Below, piece after piece: positions 7,526-16,432 of a stretch of 64,000 nt of DNA (position 1 is the first letter of the stretch; each line of letters starts with the position of its first letter). Position numbers and translations under genes: made by a program. Source of the DNA: Amorphus orientalis (GTDB taxonomy: Bacteria; Pseudomonadota; Alphaproteobacteria; Rhizobiales; Amorphaceae); contig NZ_JAUSUL010000002.1 in NCBI RefSeq assembly GCF_030814015.1, positions 62,001 to 126,000 on the forward strand, given 5' to 3'. Below the pieces are notes generated by a model. That model saw only the letters and a list, made by a program, of their open reading frames with translations, was not told where the DNA came from and searched no databases.

Positions 7526-9355
7526 ATGGCGGCGACCAGTGATCCGAACGATCCGGGCGGCGGGAAGGACAAGCGGCACTCTCCGGTCATCGATCTGAAG
7601 GCATCGGACGTCTCCGATTCGGGTGGCTCGAAAAAGCCGGAGACGGATAAGGACGACGCCGCGCCCGGGTCAGCTCCGAAGAAGAGCGCTGCCGAGAAGG
7701 CGTCTCCCGAAAAGGCTTCTCCCGAAAAGGCGTCTTCCGACAAAGCCTCTGATGAAAAGGCGGCTGCCGAAAAGCCTTCTGCCGACAAGACGGCCGATCG
7801 CACCACCGAGACGGACACCGTGACGACTGGAAAAGCATCAGTATCCGGTACTGGCTCGCAAAAGTCCGCGACGGTCTGGCAGGATTCCGATCCCGGTGAT
7901 GTGACCAAGGCAGACGCGGGCGCTGCGGCCTCCGCCGGCGGGGGCGCCCGTCCGCGCACCAGCAGCGTTCCTTCTACGGGACCTGCGGCGCCGGAGGGCG
8001 GCGGCTCCGGCGCGCGAGCCGAATCCCCCGATCCGAAAAAGGAAACGTCCTCGGGTCCCGGTGAAAAGCGCGGTGCCGCCCCGACGGGTGAAGACCCCGA
8101 CGACGATGATGACGGGACGTTCCCGCCGCAGGAAATCACCATTGTCCGGCGCGGGACCGGGCCGCTCGGGCTCATCGTCGCGGCGCTTCTGGGAGCGGTT
8201 CTGGTCCTGGGCGGTGGCTATCTTGCGCTCACCCGTGGCCTCCTGCCGGGCGCTCAGGGCGTGGCGACGGGGCTTGAATCCCGGCTGAACGACCTGGAAC
8301 AGCGTGTGGCGGATGCATCGTCCGGGAGCGGCGGCGATCAGATCGGCGCGCTGCGGTCCGACCTGGAATCGGTCAAGAGCTCGATCGAAGGACTGGGCAG
8401 CGGCGTTCCGGACCGCATCACGGCGCTGGAGTCCCGAGTGGGCAATCTGAGCGACGCGGCGACCGCCGTGACGCCCGGCGAGATCGAGACGCTGCGAAAC
8501 TCGGTTCAGGCCGCGACCCAGCAGGCTTCCGACGCCTCCAGTCAGGCCGCCAGCGCCAACAATGCGGCCAGTCAGGCGTCGAACGCGGCGAGCCAGGCTG
8601 CCAGCCAGGCGCAGCAGGCCAACAGCGCGATCGCCTCGCTGAAGCAGTCGGTGGCCTCGCTCCAGTCCACCCAGGCGTCGATCCAGAGCTCCGTCCAGTC
8701 CCTGAGCAGCACCGTTTCGGAACTGTCCGGCCGCGTTCAGAAGATCGAGGAACAGCTCGGCGGGCCGGGTCCGCGCGAAATCGCGGCACTGGCGGTGGCT
8801 ACGGCGATGTTGGAAAACGCGGTGCGCACGGGCGAGCCGTTCGGTGCGTCCCTCGCGGCCGTCACCTCGCGTCTCGATGACCCGGCCATCGTCGCACCCC
8901 TGAAGCCGTATGCCGAAAGCGGTCTGCCGACGGAACAGGCGCTGGTCGAGCGGTTCCCGGCGGTGGAACGCGACATTCGTGACAGCCTGCGCGGCGAGGC
9001 GGCCCAGAGCGGCTTCGTGTCCGGCCTCCTGGCCAATGCGGAATCCCTGGTCACGATTCGGCGCACCGGAGCCGAGGGCGGCGAAAGCGTGGGTGCCACA
9101 CTGGATACGATCGGCACGGACCTGCGTTCCGGGGATCTTGCCGGTGCGGATACCGCCTGGCAGACGCTGCCCGAGCCCGCCAGGGCCGCGTCCAAGGAGT
9201 GGCACGATGCGCTTGCCGCACGGGTCGCCGCCGAAAAACTCGTGAATCAGGTGACCGGTGAGGTCCTGTCCACGCTTCAGCCGAGCGACGCGTCGTCCGG
9301 TTCCGCAAGTCCGGCGCCGTCCGCCGCCGACACATCCTCATCGTCCGGGAACTGA
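7526..9355 (+). CDS. Alphaproteobacterial Mic60 (mitofilin family) inner-membrane protein
   Basis: 609 residues. Residues 1-210 are low-complexity and charged, including a run of EKASPEKAS-type repeats (about 56-88) and a DDDDD stretch before the membrane. One transmembrane helix follows (about 212-235, [20 protein letters not shown]). Residues about 245-415 are a long Ala/Gln/Ser-rich coiled coil. The C-terminal third (about 420-590) holds the mitofilin signature, seen as [13 protein letters not shown] near 500-515 and a closing alpha-helical domain. Mic60 shapes mitochondrial cristae; alphaproteobacterial homologues encoded between hemD and hemY are linked to intracytoplasmic membrane architecture. 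The position here fits exactly. A 149-base gap separates it from hemD and could carry its own promoter; hemY follows after 13 bases. Confidence 0.85.
   Translation: MAATSDPNDPGGGKDKRHSPVIDLKASDVSDSGGSKKPETDKDDAAPGSAPKKSAAEKASPEKASPEKASSDKASDEKAAAEKPSADKTADRTTETDTVTTGKASVSGTGSQKSATVWQDSDPGDVTKADAGAAASAGGGARPRTSSVPSTGPAAPEGGGSGARAESPDPKKETSSGPGEKRGAAPTGEDPDDDDDGTFPPQEITIVRRGTGPLGLIVAALLGAVLVLGGGYLALTRGLLPGAQGVATGLESRLNDLEQRVADASSGSGGDQIGALRSDLESVKSSIEGLGSGVPDRITALESRVGNLSDAATAVTPGEIETLRNSVQAATQQASDASSQAASANNAASQASNAASQAASQAQQANSAIASLKQSVASLQSTQASIQSSVQSLSSTVSELSGRVQKIEEQLGGPGPREIAALAVATAMLENAVRTGEPFGASLAAVTSRLDDPAIVAPLKPYAESGLPTEQALVERFPAVERDIRDSLRGEAAQSGFVSGLLANAESLVTIRRTGAEGGESVGATLDTIGTDLRSGDLAGADTAWQTLPEPARAASKEWHDALAARVAAEKLVNQVTGEVLSTLQPSDASSGSASPAPSAADTSSSSGN
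7690..7790 (+). repeat. Short in-frame coding repeats in the Mic60 N-terminus
   Basis: Successive 15-21-base units encode [29 protein letters not shown] and ADK. They sit in the cytoplasmic Lys/Glu/Ala/Ser-rich segment before the membrane helix. The units are near-identical at the nucleotide level in the first three copies, suggesting recent slippage-type expansion; copy number would be expected to vary between relatives. Confidence 0.7.
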
Positions 9356-9368
9356 TTGAGCAAGCGCC

Positions 9369-11117
9369 ATGATCCGACTTCTCCTTTTCCTGGTCCTGAT
9401 CTTCGCCCTGGCCCTCGGCGGTGCCTGGATCGCCGACCGTCCCGGTGCCGTGGATGTCACCTGGCTCGGCTACGAGATTCAGACCTCGACGACGGTCGCC
9501 GTCGTCGTTCTTCTCGCGCTTGTGGTGGTCGCGATCATCCTGTGGTCGCTGTTCCGCGCGATCGTCACCTCGCCTGGGCGGATGTCCCGCTTCTTCGACC
9601 GGCGTCGCCGTGAGCGCGGCTTCCGCGCCCTGTCGAACGGCCTGATCGCGGTGGGCTCGGGCGACCAGCGTCTCGCCCGGCGCTACGCCGTGGAAGCGCG
9701 CCGCACGCTGCCCCGCGAACCCGCGGTGGCGCTCCTGGAAGCCCAGACGGCACAGCTCGGCGGCGATCGAGCCCAGGCGCGCGCCCTGTTCGCGGACATG
9801 CTCTCCGACCAGGACACCCGGCTGCTCGGCCTGCACGGTCTTTACGTTGAGGCGATCCGTGAAGGCGAGGGCGAAGCCGCCCGGCATTGCGCGGACGAGG
9901 CCGTTCAGATCGCGCCGAGCCTGCCCTGGGCCGCCCAGGCCCAGTTCGAACACGCCGCGGCCGATCGCGACTGGGAGACGGCCACCAAGATTCTCGACCG
10001 CAACACCCACAACAAGCTGGTCGACAAGGCGACGTCCCGACGGCTGAAGGCCGTGCTCCTCACGGCCCGGGCGCTTGAGCTGGAGCTCGGAGAGCCGGAG
10101 AAGGCCAAGGGTTTTGCCCTCGAAGCGCACAGCCTGGCCCCCGATCTGGTGCCGGCCGCAACCGTTGCCGCGCGTCTCCTGGCCCGTCTCGGCGACGTCC
10201 GCCGGGCCGCCAAGGTGATCGAGCAGTCCTGGAAGAAGGAGCCGCATCCGGAGCTGGCGGAGGCCTACAGCCACATCCGCCACGGCGACGCCGCCCGCGA
10301 CCGACTGAAGCGGATGCGGTCGCTGGCCGCGCTGCGCCCGACCAGTTCGGAAGGCTCGTTCGCGATCGCGGAAGCGGCGATCGACGCGCGCGAATTCGAC
10401 GAGGCGCGTACGGTCATGCGTCCGGTTCTGGAGACCAGTCCGACCCAGCGTGCCTGCCTGCTGATGGCGGAGATCGAAGAAGCGGAGACCAACGATCAGG
10501 GGCGGGTCCGTGAATGGCTCTCCCGGGCGCTGCGTGCGCCGAAGGATCCGGTCTGGACCGCCGACGGGATCGTCTCGGAGACCTGGGCGCCGGTTTCGCC
10601 GGTCTCCGGGCGACTGGATGCCTTCGAGTGGCGGGTGCCGGTCGAGGCGCTCGGCGGCGTGGTCGAACCTCCGATCGACAAGGCGATGCTGGAGCCGGCC
10701 ACCGCCCAGATGAAGACGGTCGGCCCCGCCGAGCCGGCGTCGGCCGATGCGGCCGTCGTGGCCGTGCCGGCTGCGGCTGCCGCGCCGGCTCCGAAGCCTG
10801 AAGCCGCTGCGGATAAGGGCTCTGCCGTCGAGCCGGACGAAATCGTCCCGCCCCCGGCGCCGCCGGCGGCCATGTCGCCACCGCCATCGGCAAGCGAGCC
10901 GGAGACCGGACAGCCGGCTCAGGCGGCAGCCCCGGCCGAGGCGGCAGCCGATGCGAACAGGACGGCGGCCGGAAGCAATGCTCCGGCGGGCAGCAATGGC
11001 GCCGCCCAGGCCGGGAGCGCGGAGTATCCACTCCATACTCCGCCCGACGATCCCGGCCCCGATACGGACGAAGGCGAAGAGCCGCAGCCGAAACGCCGGC
11101 TGCGCTTCTTCAACTGA
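9369..11117 (+). CDS. hemY: HemY-domain membrane protein with TPR-like repeats
   Basis: 582 residues. Two transmembrane helices occupy the N-terminus (about 3-22 and 40-62), joined by IADRPGAVDVTWLGYEIQTS, which is the conserved HemY N-domain. PGRMSRFFDRRRRERGFRAL follows, then helical TPR-like repeats to about residue 400 (ALSNGLIAVGSGDQRLARRY; DVRRAAKVIEQSWKKEPHPE). The last 140 residues are Ala/Pro-rich and end KRRLRFFN. This is the proteobacterial HemY of haem operons, not the Gram-positive protoporphyrinogen oxidase that shares the name; its molecular role is not settled. It is translationally close to the Mic60 gene (13 bases). Confidence 0.9.
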   Translation: MIRLLLFLVLIFALALGGAWIADRPGAVDVTWLGYEIQTSTTVAVVVLLALVVVAIILWSLFRAIVTSPGRMSRFFDRRRRERGFRALSNGLIAVGSGDQRLARRYAVEARRTLPREPAVALLEAQTAQLGGDRAQARALFADMLSDQDTRLLGLHGLYVEAIREGEGEAARHCADEAVQIAPSLPWAAQAQFEHAAADRDWETATKILDRNTHNKLVDKATSRRLKAVLLTARALELELGEPEKAKGFALEAHSLAPDLVPAATVAARLLARLGDVRRAAKVIEQSWKKEPHPELAEAYSHIRHGDAARDRLKRMRSLAALRPTSSEGSFAIAEAAIDAREFDEARTVMRPVLETSPTQRACLLMAEIEEAETNDQGRVREWLSRALRAPKDPVWTADGIVSETWAPVSPVSGRLDAFEWRVPVEALGGVVEPPIDKAMLEPATAQMKTVGPAEPASADAAVVAVPAAAAAPAPKPEAAADKGSAVEPDEIVPPPAPPAAMSPPPSASEPETGQPAQAAAPAEAAADANRTAAGSNAPAGSNGAAQAGSAEYPLHTPPDDPGPDTDEGEEPQPKRRLRFFN

Positions 11118-11183
11118 GTTTTCCGATCGGCTGAATACTTTCGCGGCAAAGCACTGCGCATTTCTGCGGCAATTGGTGCTGGT

Positions 11184-11212
11184 TTGGTCAAATCCGCCCG
11201 ATTGCCTATAGT
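11184..11212 (+). promoter_or_regulatory. Candidate sigma-70-type promoter upstream of the methyltransferase gene
   Basis: TTGGTC at 11184-11189 and TATAGT at 11207-11212 are separated by exactly 17 bases. The -10 match is good and the -35 fair. Transcription would start around 11218-11220, about 100 bases ahead of the ATG at 11321, leaving a sizeable 5' leader that I cannot assign to a known riboswitch. Confidence 0.5.
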
Positions 11213-11320
11213 GCGTCTGCCCGTCATGTCGCTCCGCCGTCCCTGGGCGGTTGCTGCGGTGTCCGCGGTTGGTTCCAGCTCCGGACGTCGCGCATGACAC
11301 AAGCCACAAGGAGACATTCG

Positions 11321-11950
11321 ATGGCTGACTCCGCCACCGACCGGCTTGCGCGTGTCTATGGTGCGCGCACCGACGATGAGCGGCGCACAGCGTACGCGGA
11401 CTGGGCCGGCAGCTACGAGCGTGACCTCGCCGGCTTCGGTTATCTTCTGCCGTCCGTCGCGGCTGCAATGGTCGCTCGCCATGCCGGTGTCGGGGACGGT
11501 CCGATCCTCGATGCGGGATGCGGCACCGGGCTGGTGGGCCAGCTTCTCACCCTGATCGGCTTCGATGGCCTGACCGGGATCGACCTTTCCGAGGACATGC
11601 TGGCCGAGGCTGAAAAGAAGGAGGTCTACGAAGCTCTTCGCAGCATGCGTCTCGGCGACCGGTTGGATTTTCCCTCCGATTCCTTCTCGGTGGTCGTGTG
11701 CATCGGCACGCTGACCCCTGGCCATGCCGGACCCGACGCGATTCCTGAGCTGCTTCGCGTCACGCGGCCGGGTGGCCGGATCGTCTTCTCGCTCAGGGCC
11801 GATGACGGCATCGATCCGGACTATGGTGGCGTGATCGAGCAGCTTCAGTTCGACGGCGAGTGGCGCCATGTCGATTCGACCCCGGCGTTTGCCGGCATGC
11901 CGGGTGAGGCGCCGGACGTGCTGCACCGGGTTCACGTCTACTCGACGTGA
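11321..11950 (+). CDS. Class I SAM-dependent methyltransferase
   Basis: 209 residues from ATG 11321, chosen because AAGGAG at 11308-11313 sits 7 bases ahead; an upstream in-frame ATG at 11294 has no comparable site. ILDAGCGTGLVGQLLTLIG (about residues 60-78) is SAM motif I, LTGIDLSEDMLAEAE is motif II, and VVVCIGTLTPGHAGPDAIPE with LLRVTRPGGRIVFSLR forms the later core. The N-terminal WAGSYERDLAGFGYLLP is typical of small-molecule methyltransferases related to the WBSCR27 group. No substrate can be inferred. It stands alone between hemY and bfr, with its own candidate promoter. Confidence 0.85.
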   Translation: MADSATDRLARVYGARTDDERRTAYADWAGSYERDLAGFGYLLPSVAAAMVARHAGVGDGPILDAGCGTGLVGQLLTLIGFDGLTGIDLSEDMLAEAEKKEVYEALRSMRLGDRLDFPSDSFSVVVCIGTLTPGHAGPDAIPELLRVTRPGGRIVFSLRADDGIDPDYGGVIEQLQFDGEWRHVDSTPAFAGMPGEAPDVLHRVHVYST

Positions 11951-12067
11951 CGTGCCGGGACGTTCCGCGGGCCGGAACGGGGCTTGTTGAGAACCGGTCG
12001 CGAAAATCCTGACTTTTTTTGGCGAAATTCAGTTCGCTGCTCTGGACGGCACGCTTCGGGGCGGCTA

Positions 12068-12088
12068 AGTTTTGAATCATTCAAAACT
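12068..12088 (+). promoter_or_regulatory. Irr-type iron-control palindrome upstream of bfr
   Basis: Two perfect 10-base arms, AGTTTTGAAT and its reverse complement, flank a single C at 12078. The core, TTTTGAA-N3-TTCAAAA, has the same 7-3-7 layout as the iron control element bound by Irr (TTTAGAA-N3-TTCTAAA), differing by one symmetrical base pair per arm. It lies 29 bases ahead of the bfr ATG, where a bound repressor would block transcription. Binding by Irr, or another Fur-family protein, is inference. Confidence 0.7.
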
Positions 12089-12117
12089 GAGGCTTTCGTC
12101 CAACTGGAGTTTTCGCG

Positions 12118-12603
12118 ATGAAGGGTGATCCCGAAGTCATCGACTATCTCAACCGCGCGCTGAAGAGCGAGCTGGCGGCCATCAACCAGTACTGGCTGCA
12201 TTACCGGCTTCTCGACGACTGGGGCTTCACGCTGCTCGCCAAGAAGGAGCGCGAAGAATCCATCGAAGAGATGCAGCACGCGGACAAGCTGGCCACGCGG
12301 ATCATTTTCCTCGAAGGGCTGCCGAACATGCAGACGCTGGATGCGCTGCGGATCGGCCAGAACATCAAGGAAGTGCTGGAGTGCGACCTTGCGGCCGAAT
12401 ATTCCGCGCGCTCGCTCTACATGGAAGCGCGCAAGGTCTGCCGAGAGAAGGACGACTACGTCTCCATGCATCTCTTCGAGGAGCTGCTGTCGGACGAGGA
12501 GGGTCACATCGACTTCCTGGAGACCCAGCTTCAGCTTCTGGAATCGATCGGTGTCGAGCGCTACAGCCTGCTTCAGGCGGCTCCGGCGAACGAAGCCGAG
12601 TGA
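12118..12603 (+). CDS. bfr: Bacterioferritin
   Basis: 161 residues, full length for bacterioferritin, starting [20 protein letters not shown]. The four-helix ferritin core has [19 protein letters not shown] on helix A (ferroxidase Glu18, and Tyr25), [19 protein letters not shown] on helix B (Glu51, Met52 for haem, His54), [14 protein letters not shown] on helix C, and [16 protein letters not shown] on helix D (Glu127, His130). The 24-mer stores iron in the cytoplasm and binds haem between subunits through the methionine. It is monocistronic: palindromic operator immediately upstream, strong terminator immediately downstream. Confidence 0.97.
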   Translation: MKGDPEVIDYLNRALKSELAAINQYWLHYRLLDDWGFTLLAKKEREESIEEMQHADKLATRIIFLEGLPNMQTLDALRIGQNIKEVLECDLAAEYSARSLYMEARKVCREKDDYVSMHLFEELLSDEEGHIDFLETQLQLLESIGVERYSLLQAAPANEAE

Positions 12604-12606
12604 CTT

Positions 12607-12654
12607 CCCGAAGCGTTTCGGGATCAAAGCGGGCGCTTCGGCGCCCGTTTTTTT
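12607..12654 (+). terminator. Rho-independent terminator of bfr
   Basis: The hairpin CGGGCGC-TTCG-GCGCCCG spans 12630-12647 with a stable UUCG-type loop and is followed by seven T (12648-12654). A smaller hairpin (CCCGAA-GCGT-TTCGGG, 12607-12622) precedes it directly after the stop codon. The main hairpin is one of the clearest terminators in the window. Confidence 0.9.
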
Positions 12655-12682
12655 ATGCCCATCGGACGGCGCCGCTCTGTCG

Positions 12683-13327
12683 TCAGTCGGCCAGCGAGAC
12701 GACCTCGCCGCCGGCGGCCTCCGCGTCGGCCGGATCGTGCGTCACGAGCAGGACCGGCAGGTCGCGCTCACGCGCCGTGTCGAACACGAGCGCCCGGATC
12801 TGCCGTTTCAGCGCGGAGTCGAGCTTGGAAAAGGGTTCGTCCAGAAGCAGCGCGCCTGGCCGGGCGGCCAGCACCCGGGCGAGTGCCACTCGGGCCTGTT
12901 CGCCGCCCGACAGCGTTGCCGGGTCCTGACGCTCCAGCCCGGGCAGGCCGACTGCGGCCAGGGTCTGCGTCACGGCAGCATCGCGCTCGCGTGGCCGGAT
13001 CCCGGCCGGTATGGCGAATCGGATGTTGCCGCCCACCGACAGATGCGGAAACAGGAGCGGGTCCTGAAACAGCAGGCCGACCTTGCGTTCGGCGGGCGGA
13101 AGCTCGGTGAGCCGGCGTCCGTCGAGCCACACGTCCCCGGAGGCTGAGAAGGGGGCGCCGAGAAATCCCGCCACGAAGGCGAGCAAGGTCGACTTGCCGG
13201 TTCCCGACGGACCCATCAGCGTCAGCACGGTTCCAGGCGCGACCGTCGCGGAGAGCGACACCAGCACGTCTCCGGCCTTGCGCAGCACGACGCGATCGAG
13301 AGTGAGACCGGCCTCGAAATGGGTCAT
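12683..13327 (-). CDS. ynjD: ABC transporter ATP-binding protein, YnjD-like
   Basis: 214 residues from ATG 13327, which overlaps the permease stop codon (ATGA). LMGPSGTGKSTLLAFVAG is Walker A, VGLLFQDPLLFPHLSVGGN the Q-loop, LSGGEQARVALARVLAARP the signature, and ALLLDEPFSKLD Walker B; the switch histidine is in LLVTHDPADAE. Length and context match YnjD of Escherichia coli (about 217 residues), the ATPase of the uncharacterised YnjBCD importer. It energises uptake by the adjacent permease. The frame is open far upstream inside the permease gene, but that part is only a shadow. Confidence 0.88.
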   Translation of the reverse strand: MTHFEAGLTLDRVVLRKAGDVLVSLSATVAPGTVLTLMGPSGTGKSTLLAFVAGFLGAPFSASGDVWLDGRRLTELPPAERKVGLLFQDPLLFPHLSVGGNIRFAIPAGIRPRERDAAVTQTLAAVGLPGLERQDPATLSGGEQARVALARVLAARPGALLLDEPFSKLDSALKRQIRALVFDTARERDLPVLLVTHDPADAEAAGGEVVSLAD

Positions 13328-15018
13328 GGCCGGGCCAGCCTGAAGGCGGAGCGGTTCCTGAAAAGGACGGCCGGCACCAGCAGGGCGATCGTGAAGCCGA
13401 TCAGGGGCAATACCATCTGAAGAACCGCGAAAAGCCCGACGAGCCTGCGGTTGCCGCCGGCCGACAGCGCCACCGCTTCGGTGGTCACCGTGACGACCCG
13501 TCCGGCGCCCAGCACGAGGGTGGGCAGATACTGTCCGACGCTGACCGCGAACCCCACGGCGGCGGCGGTCAGCACCGCGGGCAGCATCATCGGCAGCCGC
13601 ACCCGTCGGAACGTCCGTTCCGGCCCGGCACCGAGCGCGGCCGCGACCATGGCATAGCGCGGGTCGAGGGCGCGCCAGGAATCGGCCAGTGCCAGGAACA
13701 CGTAGGGCAGCACGAACACGAGATGGGCGAGGGCGACCGTCGTCACCGTGGGCGGAAGCCCGACGGTTAGAAACAGGATCTGCAGTCCGAACAACATGGA
13801 GACCTGCGGCATCATGAGCGGAACGAACACGAGGGAAAGCGTGCCTTTGCCGGGCGCACGGCCCCGCCGGCTCTCGTTTTCGAGGCAACCGAGGGTGAGA
13901 AAGACGGCCAGCAAAGTGGCGATCGCGCCGATGGCGAGCGTCGTGCGGAACAGCGTGGCCGCTTCGGCCCAGTTGGACTTCCAGGTGTCGAGGGAAAAGG
14001 TGGCCGGCAAAGCATCCGGGAAGCGCCAGAAGCCGGCCACCGACCACACCGCAAGGCCGGCCAGACCGGCAGCGATCACGACGACGCACAGCAGCGCGAG
14101 GCTTGCTCCCGCAAGCCGGGTGACGCCGTCGCGGCGATAGCGCTTTCCGGACGATATGGCGTGGCGACCGATCAGTCCGACGATCTTCTCCAGTCCGAGC
14201 CATGCCAGAAGCGCCGTCCCGGTGACGGTGATCTGCAGCAGCGCGCCGGCGGAGGCGATAAAACGCCGGCCAAGGTCCGGATCGTTCATCCAGTCGACGA
14301 CACGGACGGCCAGCGGTGCGGGCAGGGTGGGGCCGAGCACCAGCGCGACGTCGACCGTCGAGGTGGAGAAAGCGATGATGGCGAAGATCGGCAGACGGAG
14401 CTGGCTGTAGAGCCTGGGCAGGACGGCGTAGGCGAAGCCCGCCATGCGACCGTAGCCGAAGCTCTCCGCGACATGAGACAGGCGGGTGGCGTCGGTCTGA
14501 GGCAGGGCGGCCAGCGCCATCAGAAGCAGGAACGGCACCTCCTTGGCGACGAGGGCCGTGATCATGGCGATGCCGGCCGGGTCGTGCACGATGAGGAGGT
14601 CGGGCGGACGGTCGAGGCCGGTCGCCCACGGCGAGACCAGCCGAACGAGCCAGCCCGACGGGCTGATCAGGAAGGCGAGGCCCAGAGCTGCGGCCGCGTG
14701 CGGAACCGACAGAAGCGGCGACAGCAGGCGCCGCATCCAGTGGAAGGCGCGGGTTTGCGACCATCCCGCGAGAAACAGGAAGGTGACCGCGCAGGTGATC
14801 GCAGTGGAAGCGAGGCCGGTCCACAGGCTAAGTCGGACCGATCGCCAAAGGCCCGGCATCGCCAGAAGATCGGCGATCGGCGAAAGGGAGAACGACGTCC
14901 GCCCGAGAGCGGGCAGATAGCCGAACGCGGGCAGGGCGATCCCGGCCAGGCCGGCGATCACGGGTCCGATCAGGACGGCTATCGTAAGCGTCGGGGCGAA
15001 ACGAACCATCGTTGCCAA
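13324..15018 (-). CDS. ynjC: ABC transporter permease with two membrane domains, YnjC-like
   Basis: 564 residues with about twelve membrane helices in two BPD-type halves. The first half carries EVPFLLLMALAALPQTD and VLPRLYSQLRLPIFAIIAFS (about residues 165-245). The second, after a linker near 300, carries FVLPYVFLALADSWRALDPR and RVRLPMMLPAVLTAAAVGF. Both therefore hold EAA-type loops that contact the ATPase. Such duplicated permeases occur in thiamine, ferric and YnjC-type importers; the neighbouring YnjB-like binding protein decides for YnjC. The start at 15018 lies 94 bases after the binding-protein gene. Confidence 0.86.
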   Translation of the reverse strand: MATMVRFAPTLTIAVLIGPVIAGLAGIALPAFGYLPALGRTSFSLSPIADLLAMPGLWRSVRLSLWTGLASTAITCAVTFLFLAGWSQTRAFHWMRRLLSPLLSVPHAAAALGLAFLISPSGWLVRLVSPWATGLDRPPDLLIVHDPAGIAMITALVAKEVPFLLLMALAALPQTDATRLSHVAESFGYGRMAGFAYAVLPRLYSQLRLPIFAIIAFSTSTVDVALVLGPTLPAPLAVRVVDWMNDPDLGRRFIASAGALLQITVTGTALLAWLGLEKIVGLIGRHAISSGKRYRRDGVTRLAGASLALLCVVVIAAGLAGLAVWSVAGFWRFPDALPATFSLDTWKSNWAEAATLFRTTLAIGAIATLLAVFLTLGCLENESRRGRAPGKGTLSLVFVPLMMPQVSMLFGLQILFLTVGLPPTVTTVALAHLVFVLPYVFLALADSWRALDPRYAMVAAALGAGPERTFRRVRLPMMLPAVLTAAAVGFAVSVGQYLPTLVLGAGRVVTVTTEAVALSAGGNRRLVGLFAVLQMVLPLIGFTIALLVPAVLFRNRSAFRLARP

Positions 15019-15112
15019 TCGGTCGGCTGGTACCGCCCCGATCTGAAGCGGCCCAGGGGCGAGAGCGGGAGAGCGTTCGGTGCCGGTCTGTCCGGTCCGG
15101 CCGGGACCTGAC

Positions 15113-16342
15113 CTAGTTCGTCCCGTAGTGCTCCAGCCAGGCGCGTTCGAGTTCCTCCGTCCAGCTTGGATGGGGTTCGCTCAGCGTTGGAGCGAGTTCC
15201 GACGCCGACAGCATCGCCGGGTTCTCGTCCGCATCGGCGAACAGCGTCTGGTCGATCACCGGCAATTCGGCGACGTTGAGCACCGTCGGATCGCCCCAGA
15301 TACGTGGATCTGCCTTGATCGCCTGGGCTTCGGGCGAAAGCAGGAAGTTCGCCGTAACCAGCGCGCCGGGCTTGGCATCCGAGTTGAACGGGATCGCGAC
15401 GAAATGGGAATTGCCGATGGTGCCGCCGTCCAGCACGTAAGGGCGGACCGTGTCGGGCAGTTCCTTGTTCTCGATCGCCGCGCTCGCGTCTGCGGGATTG
15501 AAGGTCATTGCGATCTCAACCTCCGAATCGGCGAACAGACGGCGGTTCTCCGCGACGTTGCGGGGATAGGTTTGACCCCGCCGCCACAGGTTGGGCCGCA
15601 GCCGCTCAAGATAGTCGAAGACCGGGGTGAGCGTTTCGTCCAGCACATCGTCGGAGACCGGTCGGGACAGCACCTCCGGATCCGGCGCCAGCGTGACGAG
15701 GAGCTGTTTCAGGAAGGTGTTGCCCAGAAAATCCGGCGGCTGGGGGTAGGTGAAGCGGCCCGGATTGGCAGCAACAAAGTCCACAAGCGCGTCGAGCGTT
15801 CTTGGCGGATCCTCGACCTGGGCGCTGTCATACAGGAACACGAGCTGGGCCATGCCCCATGGAGATTCGAGCCCCTTGGTGGGAATGGTGAAGTCGACGG
15901 TGGTCGTCGGCTTGTCCTCGGTGTCGACATAGCGCCAGTTCGGCAGCTTGTCGGCCCACCCCGGTCGCATGAGAAGATTGTTTTCCCGCATGGCTGCGAA
16001 ATTTTCGCCGTTGATCCAGATGAGATCCACTTCGCCGGCCCGGTTGCGACCGGCGATCTTCTCGGCGAGGACCTGCGAGACCGATTGGGCGATGTCATCG
16101 ACCTTGACGTGGACGAGTTCGATGCCGTAGCGGGCCTTCAGTTCGGCGGCGGCCCAGCGGATATAGGCGTTGATGCGCGGTTCGCCGCCCCAGGCGTGGA
16201 AATAGACGGTCTGACCCTCGGCCGCCTTCTCGACATTCTCCCAGTCCGCGACGTTCGGCACCTCGGAGGCTGCGGGGAGAATGGACACGGCGAACGCGAG
16301 TGCAAGAAGTGCCTTGGCGAGCAAGATCTTGAGAAAAGTCAC
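15113..16342 (-). CDS. ynjB: Periplasmic substrate-binding protein, YnjB-like
   Basis: 409 residues with a Sec signal peptide (about 1-26, LLAKALLALAFAVSILPAAS). TVYFHAWGGEPRINAYIRWA near residue 45 and AGEVDLIWINGENFAAMREN near 105 match the corresponding blocks of Escherichia coli YnjB, as does WADKLPNWRYVD. It would capture the ligand for the YnjC/YnjD importer in the periplasm. The ligand of YnjBCD systems is not established to my knowledge; relatives in the same superfamily carry thiamine, iron, spermidine or sulfate. The operon order is ynjB-ynjC-ynjD, as in Escherichia coli. Confidence 0.86.
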   Translation of the reverse strand: MTFLKILLAKALLALAFAVSILPAASEVPNVADWENVEKAAEGQTVYFHAWGGEPRINAYIRWAAAELKARYGIELVHVKVDDIAQSVSQVLAEKIAGRNRAGEVDLIWINGENFAAMRENNLLMRPGWADKLPNWRYVDTEDKPTTTVDFTIPTKGLESPWGMAQLVFLYDSAQVEDPPRTLDALVDFVAANPGRFTYPQPPDFLGNTFLKQLLVTLAPDPEVLSRPVSDDVLDETLTPVFDYLERLRPNLWRRGQTYPRNVAENRRLFADSEVEIAMTFNPADASAAIENKELPDTVRPYVLDGGTIGNSHFVAIPFNSDAKPGALVTANFLLSPEAQAIKADPRIWGDPTVLNVAELPVIDQTLFADADENPAMLSASELAPTLSEPHPSWTEELERAWLEHYGTN

Positions 16343-16432
16343 GATTGACGGTCCTACCTGCGCGAGGATCCCGAACCCTAGTTCTGGTTTCGGCCGGTGC
16401 CAAGCGCCGGCCGTGTTCCCGACCTCTTTGTG

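Noticed and set aside
9051-11468. An 805-codon open frame on the minus strand across hemY and the downstream gap
   Set aside because: It is antisense to hemY, Arg/Gly/His-rich in the way of high-GC shadow frames, and shows no domain; hemY on the plus strand has clear family motifs.
13328-14824. Long in-frame extension of the YnjD ATPase through the permease gene
   Set aside because: Not a fusion protein: the ATPase family start is at 13327, overlapping the permease stop, and the extension is in a shadow frame of the permease.
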